In this document: one piece after another, positions 36,570-44,848 of the stretch | Layout of the letters: every line of letters begins with the position of its first letter | Numbering within the stretch: the first letter of the stretch is position 1 | NCBI RefSeq assembly: GCF_024385465.1 | Contig: NZ_JANFLS010000004.1 | Coordinates: 434,001-498,000 of the forward strand | DNA from: Arthrobacter sp. zg-Y844 | GTDB lineage: Bacteria; Actinomycetota; Actinomycetes; Actinomycetales; Micrococcaceae | Direction: 5' to 3' | Length of the DNA stretch: 64,000 nucleotides | Program-made: the position numbers and the translations under genes | Notes under the pieces: model-generated | The model's database searches: none | What the model saw: only the letters and a program-made list of their open reading frames with translations | What the model was told of the DNA's origin: nothing

Positions 36570-37577
36570 GTGAACCCTTCCCCAAGTCTCCCCGATTCCC
36601 CGGCGGTAACCCCCTTGAGCGCTTCCATGCCGTCCCCTTCCATGCCGTCCGCCGACGAACGGCCGGTGATCGCCGTCGTCGGTCCCACCGGGTCCGGAAA
36701 GTCCGACCTCGGCGTTGCCCTGGCCCTGGAACTCGGCGGGGAAGTGATCAATGCCGATTCCATGCAGTTCTACCGGGGGATGGACATCGGCACGGCGAAG
36801 ATTTCCGTAGCCGAACGCCGCGGCGTGCCGCACCACCTGCTGGACATCATGGACGTGACCGAAGAGGCAAGCGTCTCGGCCTTCCAGGCGCAGGCACGGG
36901 AGCTGATTTCTGAGATCCGGGCGCGGGGCAGGTACCCCATCCTGGTCGGGGGTTCCGGCCTGTACGTCCGGGCCGCACTGGACGTCCTTGACTTCCCGGG
37001 TACCGACCCGGCGGTCCGCGCCGGGATCGAAGCCGAACTGGAAACCCGGGGCCTGCCCGCGCTGCAGGACCGGCTGCGGGAAGTGGACCCCGTCTCAGCC
37101 GAACGGATCTCCGACGCGCGCCGGGTGGTACGCGCGCTGGAGGTCTTCGAGTTGACCGGACGCCCCTTCAGTTCCTTCATGCCGGTGCGCCAGTACGTCT
37201 CGCCGGCCGTGCAGATCGGCCTGGGCGTGGAACGTCCGGTGCTGCACGAACGCCTGGCCCGTCGGGTGGACAGGATGGTGGAACAGGGGCTGCTCGAAGA
37301 AGTCCGGCGGCTTGAGCCGGCAGGACTGCGGACCGGCCGGACCGCCTCGCGCGCCCTGGGATACGCACAGTTCCTGGCCGTCCTGGACGGGAAATCGTCC
37401 GTGGCGGAAGCCTCGGCTGCAACAGTGGTGGCTACCCGCCAGTTCGCCCGCCGGCAGCTGACCTGGTTCCGTGCGGATCCCCGGATCACCTGGCTGGAGC
37501 ACAACGACCCCCGGCTGGTGGCCCGGGCGGCCGCGGCCGTCCGGGAAGGGCACCCGCCCAGTATCCTTGGTAAGTGA
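36570..37577 (+). CDS. miaA: tRNA dimethylallyltransferase MiaA
   Basis: A 335-residue enzyme that prenylates A37 of UNN-reading tRNAs. The P-loop GPTGSGKSD is at residues 38-46, [17 protein letters not shown] follows, and the GGSGLYVRA and RALGYAQFL blocks are intact. The first 30 residues are a Ser/Pro extension containing a doubled SMPSP-like unit. It starts with GTG at 36570, and the TGA overlaps the dapF GTG. Confidence 0.95.
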   Translation: MNPSPSLPDSPAVTPLSASMPSPSMPSADERPVIAVVGPTGSGKSDLGVALALELGGEVINADSMQFYRGMDIGTAKISVAERRGVPHHLLDIMDVTEEASVSAFQAQARELISEIRARGRYPILVGGSGLYVRAALDVLDFPGTDPAVRAGIEAELETRGLPALQDRLREVDPVSAERISDARRVVRALEVFELTGRPFSSFMPVRQYVSPAVQIGLGVERPVLHERLARRVDRMVEQGLLEEVRRLEPAGLRTGRTASRALGYAQFLAVLDGKSSVAEASAATVVATRQFARRQLTWFRADPRITWLEHNDPRLVARAAAAVREGHPPSILGK

Positions 37578-38533
37578 CCAATACCCCTGCCTCCTCCGCC
37601 GCATCCCTGTCCGCCTCCGGCCTGCCCTCCTCCGTTGCGGGACTGCCCTTCGCGAAGGGCCACGGCACCGGCAACGACTTTGTGCTGGTGGCCGATCCCG
37701 ACGCTGCGCATGATCTTGCCGCCGACGAAGTAGCCGCTGTCTGCGACCGGCACCGCGGAGTAGGCGGCGACGGTTTCATCCGGGCCGTCCGGTCCGGGCA
37801 TCTCCCTGAAGGCCGTGCCCTGCTGCAGACGGCTCCGGACGCCGAATGGTTCATGGACTACCGGAACTCGGACGGCAGCGTCTCGGAAATGTGCGGGAAC
37901 GGGGTGCGCGTCTTCGTGCACTTCCTGCTGGAAGAGCGGCTGGTGGAACTGGCCGAAGGCGCGTCCCTGGTGATCGGTACCCGCGCCGGGGTCAAGACCG
38001 TAACCCGGATGGCCGGCGGCTATGCGGTGGACATGGGGCCCTGGGAGTTCATTTACCCCGACCACGCGGCTGCCAAGTCCATGGACACGGTGGTCAACGC
38101 AGACGGACTGGAGGTGCCCCGCCCGGGCCTGTCCGTCAGCATGGGCAACCCGCACACCGTCGTGGCCCTCGCGGAACTGGATGAACTGGCCGCGACCAAC
38201 CTGACGGCAGCTCCGTCCGTGCAGCCGGAGCCGGAGCACGGCACCAACGTGGAGTTCGTGGTCCCGGCCGAGCCGCTCGTAGAAGACGGGGTGGGGCTTC
38301 TCACCATGCGCGTCCACGAGCGCGGCGTCGGCGAAACCCTCTCCTGCGGTACCGGCGCCTGTGCGGCCGCCGTAGCCACCCGGTTCTGGGCCGGAGCCGA
38401 CGCACCCGATGACTGGGCGGTGACTGTGCCGGGCGGCGTCGTCGGCGTCCGTTTCCTGACCGGACCCGACGGCCGCGAACATGTGGAGCTCAGCGGACCG
38501 GCCGTCCTGGTGGCACGCGGCACCCTGCTCTAG
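37574..38533 (+). CDS. dapF: Diaminopimelate epimerase
   Basis: A 319-residue epimerase converting LL- to meso-diaminopimelate for lysine and peptidoglycan. The two catalytic cysteines are C107 in [11 protein letters not shown] and the one in [13 protein letters not shown] near residue 258. [13 protein letters not shown] near residue 30 is the conserved N-terminus. The GTG start overlaps the miaA stop (GTGA). The stop codon shares CTAG with the convergent methyltransferase stop. Confidence 0.95.
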   Translation: MTNTPASSAASLSASGLPSSVAGLPFAKGHGTGNDFVLVADPDAAHDLAADEVAAVCDRHRGVGGDGFIRAVRSGHLPEGRALLQTAPDAEWFMDYRNSDGSVSEMCGNGVRVFVHFLLEERLVELAEGASLVIGTRAGVKTVTRMAGGYAVDMGPWEFIYPDHAAAKSMDTVVNADGLEVPRPGLSVSMGNPHTVVALAELDELAATNLTAAPSVQPEPEHGTNVEFVVPAEPLVEDGVGLLTMRVHERGVGETLSCGTGACAAAVATRFWAGADAPDDWAVTVPGGVVGVRFLTGPDGREHVELSGPAVLVARGTLL

Positions 38534-39141
38534 GCGCTGCGTTCCACCTTGAGGGTCCGGAAGGACTTCGCGGTGCTGTGGCGGGAGACGGTGAATCCGG
38601 ACGGCAGCGTCTCCGCCAGCCAGCGCTGCAGGGAATCCGAGCCCAGGTTTTTCTGCACCACCAGCCAGGCAGTGCCGCCCGGCGCCAGGCGCGGCAGCCA
38701 GAGCAGCAACAGGGCATGCAGTTCCTCTTTGCCGATCCGGATGGGCGGGTTGGACCAGATGGTGTCGAAGCGTACTTCCGGGTCCACCTCCTCCGGCAGC
38801 GAGGCCGTGACGTTGCCGCAGCCCAACGCCGCTGCGTTGTCCCGGGTCAGCGCGATGCAGCGTTCGTTGACGTCGACGGCGTAGACCCGGGCCGCGGGGG
38901 ATTTCAGCGCCAGGGTGAGGGCGATGGGTCCCCAGCCGCAGCCGATGTCCAACAGGTTGCCGGTTTCCGGCGGCGCGGGAACTTCCTCCAGCAGAACCAT
39001 CGTGCCCTTGTCGATCCCGTCGGGGCTGAAGATCCCGCCCGCTGTCTGCAGGGTCCGTTCGGTCCCGTTGAGGCGGACGCGCAGCGGTTTGCGGACCTCG
39101 GGCCCGGACGGTGTGGAGGAGAAGTAGTGGTCTGAACCCAT
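38530..39141 (-). CDS. RsmC-like class I SAM methyltransferase
   Basis: A 203-residue methyltransferase. The SAM-binding motif is [13 protein letters not shown] near residue 64, the acidic ribose-binding residue lies in VYAVDVN and the catalytic motif is WSNPPIRIG near residue 130. It resembles the C-terminal half of 16S rRNA G1207 N2-methyltransferase (RsmC), hence a probable guanine-N2 rRNA methyltransferase; the exact target is uncertain. It begins at ATG 39141, divergent from hflX. Confidence 0.88.
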   Translation of the reverse strand: MGSDHYFSSTPSGPEVRKPLRVRLNGTERTLQTAGGIFSPDGIDKGTMVLLEEVPAPPETGNLLDIGCGWGPIALTLALKSPAARVYAVDVNERCIALTRDNAAALGCGNVTASLPEEVDPEVRFDTIWSNPPIRIGKEELHALLLLWLPRLAPGGTAWLVVQKNLGSDSLQRWLAETLPSGFTVSRHSTAKSFRTLKVERSA

Positions 39142-39260
39142 AACAGTCCAGATTAGTCGCTGCAGGCGTGTGGCATGGAATTTATGGGTGGCCGTACGGG
39201 TTGTAAGGGACAGCTGGCGCGGTAGGGATCCATTGCGGAGAAGGTTGTTTTCCCGAGGAT

Positions 39261-39283
39261 TTGTCGGTTCACTGGCCTACCAT
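39261..39283 (+). promoter_or_regulatory. Candidate PafBC-type promoter of hflX-dinG
   Basis: TTGTCGGTT (39261-39269), eight bases, then TACCAT (39278-39283) fits tTGTCRGTG-N8-TAnnnT with a single mismatch (T for the last G). Confidence 0.6.
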
Positions 39284-39284
39284 G

Positions 39285-39296
39285 GAAAGTACGTTC
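39285..39296 (+). promoter_or_regulatory. Candidate LexA box before hflX
   Basis: GAAAGTACGTTC differs from GAAC-N4-GTTC at one base. It lies around the expected transcription start, just downstream of the PafBC-type motif and 13 bases before the hflX start codon. Confidence 0.45.
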
Positions 39297-39309
39297 CAAT
39301 AAGGAGATT

Positions 39310-40887
39310 ATGACGATCAACAACTCCCGTCCTGTGAATTCGACAGACAGTTCCACGGACAGTTCCACACCCGAACTGAGTCCTTCGGATATCCAGGGTG
39401 TCATCGACAGGATTCTCGCCAAGGACAGCGCGGTCGAAGCGAAGGCCCCCGGCGACAAGCAGCGAGGCCGCGCCCTCGCGCTCTCCGACAGCGATAGCGG
39501 GCATTCCGTCCACGACGGCGAGCAGCAGGACCTGGAGGAACGCCGCGCACTGCGCCGCGTTGCCGGGCTTTCCACCGAACTCGAGGACGTTACCGAGGTC
39601 GAATACCGCCAGCTGCGGCTGGAACGGGTTGTCCTTGCCGGGCTCTGGAGCGAGGGCACTGCCGCCGACGCCGAAAACTCGTTGAAGGAACTGGCCGCAC
39701 TGGCTGAGACTGCGGGATCCGAAGTCCTGGACGGCATCATCCAGCGCCGGCTCAAGCCGGACCCCGGCACCTTCCTCGGGTCCGGCAAGGCCCAGGAACT
39801 CAAGGACATTGTGACGGCCACCGGTGCAGACACGGTCATCGTGGACAGTGAGCTGGCTCCGTCCCAGCGCCGCGGGCTGGAAGACATCGTCAAGGTCAAG
39901 GTCATCGACCGGACAGCTCTGATCCTGGACATCTTCGCCCAGCATGCCAAGTCCCGCGAGGGCAAGGCCCAGGTGGAACTGGCGCAGCTGGAATACCTGC
40001 TGCCGCGCCTGCGTGGCTGGGGCGAATCGATGTCCCGGCAGGCAGGCGGCCAGGTCGGCAGCGCCAGCGCGGGCATGGGTTCGCGCGGCCCCGGTGAAAC
40101 CAAGATCGAATTGGACCGCCGGAAGATCCGCACGCGGATGGCCAAGCTCCGCCGCGAAATCGCGGGCATGAAGCCGGCGCGCGAAACCAAGCGGGCCAAC
40201 CGGCACCGCAACTCCGTGCCCTCCGTCGCCATTGCCGGCTACACCAATGCAGGAAAGTCCTCGCTGCTGAACCGGCTCACCGATGCCGGGGTGCTGGTGG
40301 AGAACGCACTGTTCGCCACCCTGGATCCCACCATCCGCAAGGCCCAGACCGAAGACGGAATCGGCTACACGCTCGCTGACACCGTAGGGTTTGTCCGGTC
40401 GCTGCCCACCCAGCTGGTGGAAGCCTTCCGCTCCACCCTGGAGGAAGTAGCCGACGCAGACCTGATCCTGCACGTGGTTGACGCTTCGCACCCGGACCCG
40501 GAGGGCCAGATCGCGGCCGTCCGGACCGTCCTCACCGAAGTCGACGCCCGCAAGGTGCCCGAAATCATCGTGCTGAACAAGGCCGACGCAGCGGATCCGT
40601 TCGTGCTTGAGCGGCTGCGCCAGCGCGAGCCCCGGCACGTGGTCGTCTCGGCCCGCACGGGCGAGGGCATCCCCGAGCTGCTGCAGGCGATTTCCGAGGG
40701 CATTCCGCGCCCCGGCGTGGACCTGGAACTCCTGGTGCCCTACGAGCGCGGCGACATCGTCTCGCGCCTGCACCAGGAAGACGCCGAGATCCTCTCCGTG
40801 GAGCACGGCGAAGCCGGCACCCAGCTGCATGTGAAGGTTCGTGAAGGGCTGGCAGCAGAGCTGGAGCAGTTCGTGACCCATGGGTAG
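39310..40887 (+). CDS. hflX: Ribosome-associated GTPase HflX
   Basis: A 525-residue GTPase that splits stalled ribosomes. An N-terminal extension (about 1-95) begins with a TDSS repeat. The HflX domain follows (about 100-300, with GTFLGSGKAQELK, DSELAPSQRRGLED and the GRGPGETK-like GSRGPGETKIELDRRKI). The G domain has GYTNAGKSSLLNRL, DTVGFVRSLP and NKAD, then a C-terminal domain. The ATG at 39310 has aaggag at 39301-39306. It overlaps the DinG gene by 8 bases. Confidence 0.95.
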   Translation: MTINNSRPVNSTDSSTDSSTPELSPSDIQGVIDRILAKDSAVEAKAPGDKQRGRALALSDSDSGHSVHDGEQQDLEERRALRRVAGLSTELEDVTEVEYRQLRLERVVLAGLWSEGTAADAENSLKELAALAETAGSEVLDGIIQRRLKPDPGTFLGSGKAQELKDIVTATGADTVIVDSELAPSQRRGLEDIVKVKVIDRTALILDIFAQHAKSREGKAQVELAQLEYLLPRLRGWGESMSRQAGGQVGSASAGMGSRGPGETKIELDRRKIRTRMAKLRREIAGMKPARETKRANRHRNSVPSVAIAGYTNAGKSSLLNRLTDAGVLVENALFATLDPTIRKAQTEDGIGYTLADTVGFVRSLPTQLVEAFRSTLEEVADADLILHVVDASHPDPEGQIAAVRTVLTEVDARKVPEIIVLNKADAADPFVLERLRQREPRHVVVSARTGEGIPELLQAISEGIPRPGVDLELLVPYERGDIVSRLHQEDAEILSVEHGEAGTQLHVKVREGLAAELEQFVTHG

Positions 40888-42925
40888 GAAAGCGCCACAG
40901 GGACCGGACCAGGTCCTGGATCTGCTTGATACTGCGGTGGCGGCCATGGGCGGGCAGAACCGGCCCGGCCAGCACGAGATGGCCCGGCAGGTGGCCGAGG
41001 CCATCGAGTCCGGTGACCACCTGCTGGTGCAGGCGGGAACGGGTACGGGCAAGTCGCTTGCCTACCTGGTCCCGCTGATTGCGCACGCCTTGGAAAGCAG
41101 CAAGCCCGCGCTGGTCTCCACTGCCACGTTGGCCCTGCAGTCCCAGATCGTCGGGCGTGACCTCCCGCGCCTGCTGAAGACCCTGGAACCGAAGCTTCCG
41201 CGGGAGGTGGATGTTGCCCTGCTCAAGGGCCGCAGCAACTACGTCTGCGTCCACAAGACCGGCGGCGGATTCCCCGAGGAAGACGAAGCCGGAACACTGT
41301 TCCTGCTTGGCGACGAGCAGGCTGTCTCCCATCCCGCTCCCGCCGGCGGGCCCACCTCCGCCCTGGGGCGCGACGTCGTCCGCCTGCAGGAATGGGCGCA
41401 GGAAACGGAAACCGGTGACCGGGATGAGTTGCTTCCCGGCGTCAGCGACCGTGCCTGGCGTCAGGTGTCCGTCACCTCCATGGAGTGCCTGGGGGCGCAG
41501 AAGTGCCCGGTGGCGGAGGCCTGTTTCAGCGAACGGGCACGGGCCAAGGCCGCCGTCGCCGATCTGGTGATCACCAACCACGCGATGCTGGCCATCAGTG
41601 CGTTCGAGGGACTGGCCGTCCTGCCGGACTATGACGTAGTGGTGATCGATGAGGCCCACGAGCTGCAGGACAGGGTTACCGGAGCGGTTACCGGACAACT
41701 CTCCGGAACAGTCATTGCCGCGGCGGTCTCCGCAGCACGCAAACACACGTCCGCCACCATGGAGCCGCTTGCCGCTGCCGGCCGGGCCTTCGACTCGGTG
41801 TTTGCCCCGGTGCCCTCCGGCCTGCTGGCCGCGGGGCTGTCCGAAGACCAGGAGCTGGTCCTGGGATCCGTGCGTGAAGCCTGCCGCACAGCGCTGTCCG
41901 ACTCCAAGCCCGAAGGCTCCGACGCCGTCGACGGCGGCCGCCAGATGGCACGCTCGCGCCTGATGGCTGTCCTGGAACTGTGCGAACGCATCCTTGACGC
42001 AGTGAATTCAGGGGAGGTGCTGTGGGCGTCGCGTGCCAGCACCTTCTCGCCGGGCACCGGCTACACCGCCCCGGAAGAAGACGCACCACCCACCATCAAC
42101 GTCGCACCGCTGTCCGTGGCCGGCCGGCTGCGCGAAGGCCTGTTCGACGGGCACACCGTGGTGCTGACCTCGGCCACCCTCGCCATCGGGGCGGAGTTCG
42201 GCCCGGTGGCCGGGGCCCTGGGGCTGCTGGGTGCCGGTGCACCGAAGTGGACGGGGACCGACGTCGGCAGCCCCTTCGACTACCCGCGGCAGGGTGTCCT
42301 GTACGTAGCCAAGGACCTGCCGAAACCGGGACGCGGCACCTCCCCGGAGCAGCTGGATGAACTGGAGGCGCTGATCAAGGCCTCCGGCGGCGGCGCCCTG
42401 GGGCTTTTCTCCTCCCGCCGTGCAGCGGAGGAAGCCGCGGAAGCCCTGCGGAAGCGGGTGGACTTTCCGATCCTCTGCCAAGGCGAATCCACCATGTCCG
42501 CCCTGGTCCAGCAGTTTGCCGACGAGGACGAGACCTGCCTGTTCGGCACCATGTCCCTCTGGCAGGGCGTGGACGTCCCCGGCGCCTCCTGCCGGCTGGT
42601 CATCATTGACCGGATTCCGTTCCCGCGCCCGGACGATCCGTTGATGACCGCCCGCACCCGGGCGGTTGCCAAGGCCGGGGGCAACGGCTTCATGAGCGTC
42701 TCGGCCACCCACGCAGCCGTCCGGCTCGCCCAGGGTGCCGGCCGGCTGATCCGCGCCTCCGGGGATAAGGGAGTGGTGGCTGTGCTTGACTCCCGCCTGG
42801 CAACCGCACGCTACGGCAGTTTCCTGCGGGCCGCCCTGCCGCCGTTCTGGTCCACCACCGACCGTTCCGTGGTGCTTCAGGCCCTGAAGCGGCTCGCCGC
42901 GGAACCCGCGGGCGCGAAGAAGTAA
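40880..42925 (+). CDS. dinG: ATP-dependent DNA helicase, DinG/YoaA type
   Basis: A 681-residue XPD-like superfamily 2 helicase. Walker A is AGTGTGKS (residues 52-59) and the DEAH box is in VVVIDEAHELQD. Four cysteines in NYVCVHK and MECLGAQKCPVAEACF are placed like the iron-sulfur cluster ligands of the family. Motif VI is in AVRLAQGAGRLIRASGDKGVVAVLDSR (key parts QGAGRLIR). DinG unwinds R-loops and forks after damage and is SOS-regulated in E. coli. Its ATG lies inside the hflX 3' end, so expression should follow the hflX promoter. Confidence 0.93.
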   Translation: MGRKAPQGPDQVLDLLDTAVAAMGGQNRPGQHEMARQVAEAIESGDHLLVQAGTGTGKSLAYLVPLIAHALESSKPALVSTATLALQSQIVGRDLPRLLKTLEPKLPREVDVALLKGRSNYVCVHKTGGGFPEEDEAGTLFLLGDEQAVSHPAPAGGPTSALGRDVVRLQEWAQETETGDRDELLPGVSDRAWRQVSVTSMECLGAQKCPVAEACFSERARAKAAVADLVITNHAMLAISAFEGLAVLPDYDVVVIDEAHELQDRVTGAVTGQLSGTVIAAAVSAARKHTSATMEPLAAAGRAFDSVFAPVPSGLLAAGLSEDQELVLGSVREACRTALSDSKPEGSDAVDGGRQMARSRLMAVLELCERILDAVNSGEVLWASRASTFSPGTGYTAPEEDAPPTINVAPLSVAGRLREGLFDGHTVVLTSATLAIGAEFGPVAGALGLLGAGAPKWTGTDVGSPFDYPRQGVLYVAKDLPKPGRGTSPEQLDELEALIKASGGGALGLFSSRRAAEEAAEALRKRVDFPILCQGESTMSALVQQFADEDETCLFGTMSLWQGVDVPGASCRLVIIDRIPFPRPDDPLMTARTRAVAKAGGNGFMSVSATHAAVRLAQGAGRLIRASGDKGVVAVLDSRLATARYGSFLRAALPPFWSTTDRSVVLQALKRLAAEPAGAKK

Positions 42926-42954
42926 ACCCCGCCCGGGAAAGGTGATCCCGGAAA

Positions 42955-42996
42955 GCAAAAAGCAGCGCCGCCGTGTACCGGCGGCGCTGCTTTTGC
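42955..42996. terminator. Bidirectional terminator (dinG / lexA)
   Basis: AGCAGCGCCGCC (42961-42972) pairs with GGCGGCGCTGCT (42980-42991), with an A-run before and a T-run after. It serves both convergent genes. Confidence 0.92.
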
Positions 42997-43034
42997 ATGG
43001 TCCTTTACGTCCGGCCAGGACGGTCAGCTTGTGC

Positions 43035-43841
43035 CTAGAGCGAACGCATCACTGAGACGACTTTGCCCATAATGGTGGCTTCGTCACCGAGGATCGGCTC
43101 GTAGCGGGTGTTCTGGGGCAGCAGCCAGGTATGTCCGTTGCGCTGCCGGAAGGTCTTCACGGTTGCCTCGTCTTCGAGCAGGGCCGCGACAATGTCACCG
43201 TTTTCGGCGGTGGGCTGGCGGCGGACAACCACCCAGTCACCGTCGCAGATGGCCGCATCCACCATGGAATCGCCCGCCACCCGAAGCATAAACAGGTCGC
43301 CGTGCCCTACGAGTTGGCGCGGAAGGGGGACCATCTCTTCGACCTGCTGGTCGGCCAGGATGGGTCCGCCTGCGGCGATCCGCCCGACCAGCGGAACCAT
43401 CGCGGTGTCGATTGCGGTGGTGAGGTCGGAGACGCTGCCGGAACGTTGCGTGCGTGGGCTGCCGCCGCCGGAGCCGCCCTTTGCTGCACCCTCAGCAGCC
43501 TCCACGGTGTTCCCGTCGTCGCCCGCGTTGCCTTTGCCCCGGCGCACAGGAGCATCGCGGAGCAGGAGCGGAACCAGTATCTCCATGGCGCGCGGGCGCT
43601 TGGGGTCCCGGCGGATGTAGCCCAGCTTCTCCAACTGGCTCAGCTGGTGCGTAACGCTGGAAAGGCTGGCCAGCCCCACTATGTCGCCGATCTCCCGCAT
43701 GGACGGGGGATAGCCGTTCGCGTTCACCGAACGCTGGATGGTCTCCAGGATCTTCGTCTGCCGGGCGGTAAGGCCCTTGGTACGTCCTGCCGGCGCGGGC
43801 GCGGCAGGGGAGGGGGTGCTGCCATTGGTAACACGGGCCAC
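43035..43841 (-). CDS. lexA: LexA repressor
   Basis: A 268-residue SOS repressor. The winged HTH covers residues about 24-90 ([21 protein letters not shown]). The self-cleavage bond is Ala157-Gly158 (GRIAAGGPI), the catalytic Ser192 is in [10 protein letters not shown] and Lys229 in EDEATVKTF. The spacings (35 and 37) equal those of E. coli LexA. A 50-residue Gly/Ser-rich insert lies between the DNA-binding domain and the cleavage site, so it is longer than the usual 200-240. It starts with GTG at 43841 behind gaagggaag. The promoter near 44042-44070 overlaps a LexA box. Confidence 0.97.
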   Translation of the reverse strand: MARVTNGSTPSPAAPAPAGRTKGLTARQTKILETIQRSVNANGYPPSMREIGDIVGLASLSSVTHQLSQLEKLGYIRRDPKRPRAMEILVPLLLRDAPVRRGKGNAGDDGNTVEAAEGAAKGGSGGGSPRTQRSGSVSDLTTAIDTAMVPLVGRIAAGGPILADQQVEEMVPLPRQLVGHGDLFMLRVAGDSMVDAAICDGDWVVVRRQPTAENGDIVAALLEDEATVKTFRQRNGHTWLLPQNTRYEPILGDEATIMGKVVSVMRSL

Positions 43842-43992
43842 GTCGGCTTCCCTTCACAGTCGGCCCGTGGATGCGGGCCGGATGGTTCTAGCGGTGTATC
43901 TGGTTGGTGCTGCGGTGCTGCGTTGCTGAGGTACTGCGGTGCGTTGATTCGATGCAGTGGTTCGATGCGGTGGTCTATCCCGCCAAGCCGTT

Positions 43993-44016
43993 TTGTCAGT
44001 GCCGGATGGTTAGTTG
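43993..44016 (+). promoter_or_regulatory. PafBC-type (RecA-NDp-like) motif reading toward LysM gene
   Basis: TTGTCAGTG (43993-44001) is identical to the recA motif, including the preceding GCCGTT. The -10 fit is imperfect: TTAGTT after 8 bases or TAGTTG after 9. Confidence 0.5.
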
Positions 44017-44041
44017 GTCCCAGCCGCTTCCAACAGGTTCA

Positions 44042-44070
44042 ACGCTAGGGGAGCGCAGGCATATTTTCAA
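44042..44070 (-). promoter_or_regulatory. lexA promoter
   Basis: On the minus strand TTGAAA (44070-44065), 17 bases, then TAGCGT (44047-44042). The -35 is covered by a LexA box. Confidence 0.55.
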
Positions 44071-44082
44071 ACATATATTCGA
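44067..44082. promoter_or_regulatory. LexA box at the lexA -35
   Basis: TCAAACATATATTCGA matches the perfect box TCGAACATATGTTCGA in 14 of 16 positions. Its position supports autorepression of lexA. Confidence 0.6.
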
Positions 44083-44119
44083 GCGAGTCTCGACAATGTT
44101 CGTAGATAAGTGCTAGAAA

Positions 44120-44140
44120 TGTTCGAGTACAGCTTCGAAC
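44120..44140. repeat. Imperfect direct repeat, copy 1 (copy 2 at 44197-44217)
   Basis: The copies share 17 of 21 bases: TGTTCGA, four variable positions, CAG and TTCGA. Each is an outward-facing TTCGA/TCGAA pair. Confidence 0.55.
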
Positions 44141-44163
44141 ATATGTTCGACCCTGAGTAGAAA
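44134..44163 (+). promoter_or_regulatory. LysM-gene promoter with perfect LexA box
   Basis: TCGAACATATGTTCGA (44135-44150) is a perfect 16-bp palindrome. TTCGAA (44134-44139) and TAGAAA (44158-44163) are 18 bases apart, the same geometry as the recA LexA-box promoter. Confidence 0.75.
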
Positions 44164-44294
44164 ACGGTCCACCGACACCTCGGCGGACCCACCAGATGTT
44201 CGAATGCAGTTTCGAGCCACACTGTTTTCCCGGTGCTTTTTACGGGAGGCGGGGGAATCGGCGGAGCTGCTCTTCGGACCGGAAAGGTATTGAC

Positions 44295-44741
44295 ATGTCA
44301 GTACACGTACTTCCCCTCACTGCACAGAGCATCACTGCACAGAGCATCACCGCGCAGAGCCTCACCGGATCTTCCCCCGACCGGGCGGCCGGCCCCGCCC
44401 GCATGGCCACCACCGCGGACGCCCAGGCATCTGTCCCGCTGCGCCTGACTCGCCGCGGCCGGCTCGTCCTGGTCGGCGCCCCGCTGATGATCGTGGCCGC
44501 CGCACTGCTGGCCTTCATCGGATTCTTCACCGCACCGGCCATGGCCTCGGGGGACTCCCCGGAACAGACACGCACCATCCAGGTGGGTGTATCCGCCGGG
44601 GATTCACTGTGGTCGCTCGCCACCGAGTTCGCTCCGGACCGGGATCCCCGCACCGTGGTCGCCGACATCGTGGAACTCAACAACCTGGCGGACGCCACCG
44701 TCCCTGCCGGCAGCCAGATTTACATCCCGGTCTCACGCTGA
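44295..44741 (+). CDS. LysM-domain membrane protein divergent from lexA (SOS division-inhibitor candidate)
   Basis: A 148-residue protein. The N-terminus carries three AQSIT-like pentapeptides (residues 10-24) encoded by a 15-bp DNA repeat. A basic stretch LTRRGR precedes one membrane helix (58-80), then an external LysM domain (about 97-145, VSAGDSLWSLATEFAP to IYIPVS) that should bind peptidoglycan. Its place divergent from lexA, behind a perfect LexA box, matches YneA of Bacillus, DivS of Corynebacterium and Rv2719c/ChiZ of Mycobacterium, which stop division or act on the wall during SOS. The function is by analogy. The ATG at 44295 has ggaaagg upstream. Confidence 0.85.
   Translation: MSVHVLPLTAQSITAQSITAQSLTGSSPDRAAGPARMATTADAQASVPLRLTRRGRLVLVGAPLMIVAAALLAFIGFFTAPAMASGDSPEQTRTIQVGVSAGDSLWSLATEFAPDRDPRTVVADIVELNNLADATVPAGSQIYIPVSR
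44324..44368 (+). repeat. 15-bp tandem repeat encoding AQSIT units
   Basis: Three copies of a gcacagagcatcact-like unit, the last diverged. They encode the Ala-Gln-Ser-Ile/Leu-Thr repeats in the cytoplasmic tail of the LysM protein. Confidence 0.75.
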
Positions 44742-44848
44742 TCCACCGGCCAGCGCGCTCCGGTGATCCTTACCTGCGTGCCCGTAACAGAGGGGTGCTG
44801 GAAGTCCCTCAAATACAACGTCACCGCAGTCCGTCCTAAGCTGTAGAA

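Larger units (their letters stand above)
43842..44294. other. lexA-LysM divergent intergenic region (453 bases)
   Basis: No gene is supported here. The part nearest lexA (43905-43975) is a GT-rich, imperfectly repeated stretch with two TTCGATGC(A/G)GTGG copies. Then come a PafBC-type motif, the lexA promoter with a LexA box, a perfect LexA palindrome, and a 21-bp imperfect direct repeat (44120-44140 and 44197-44217, 17 of 21 identical). The arrangement is detailed in the separate entries. Confidence 0.7.

Noticed and set aside
43904-44116. 70-codon ORF in the lexA-LysM region
   Set aside because: It runs through repeats, a promoter and a LexA box, is Cys/Trp-rich without a pattern, and has no Shine-Dalgarno.
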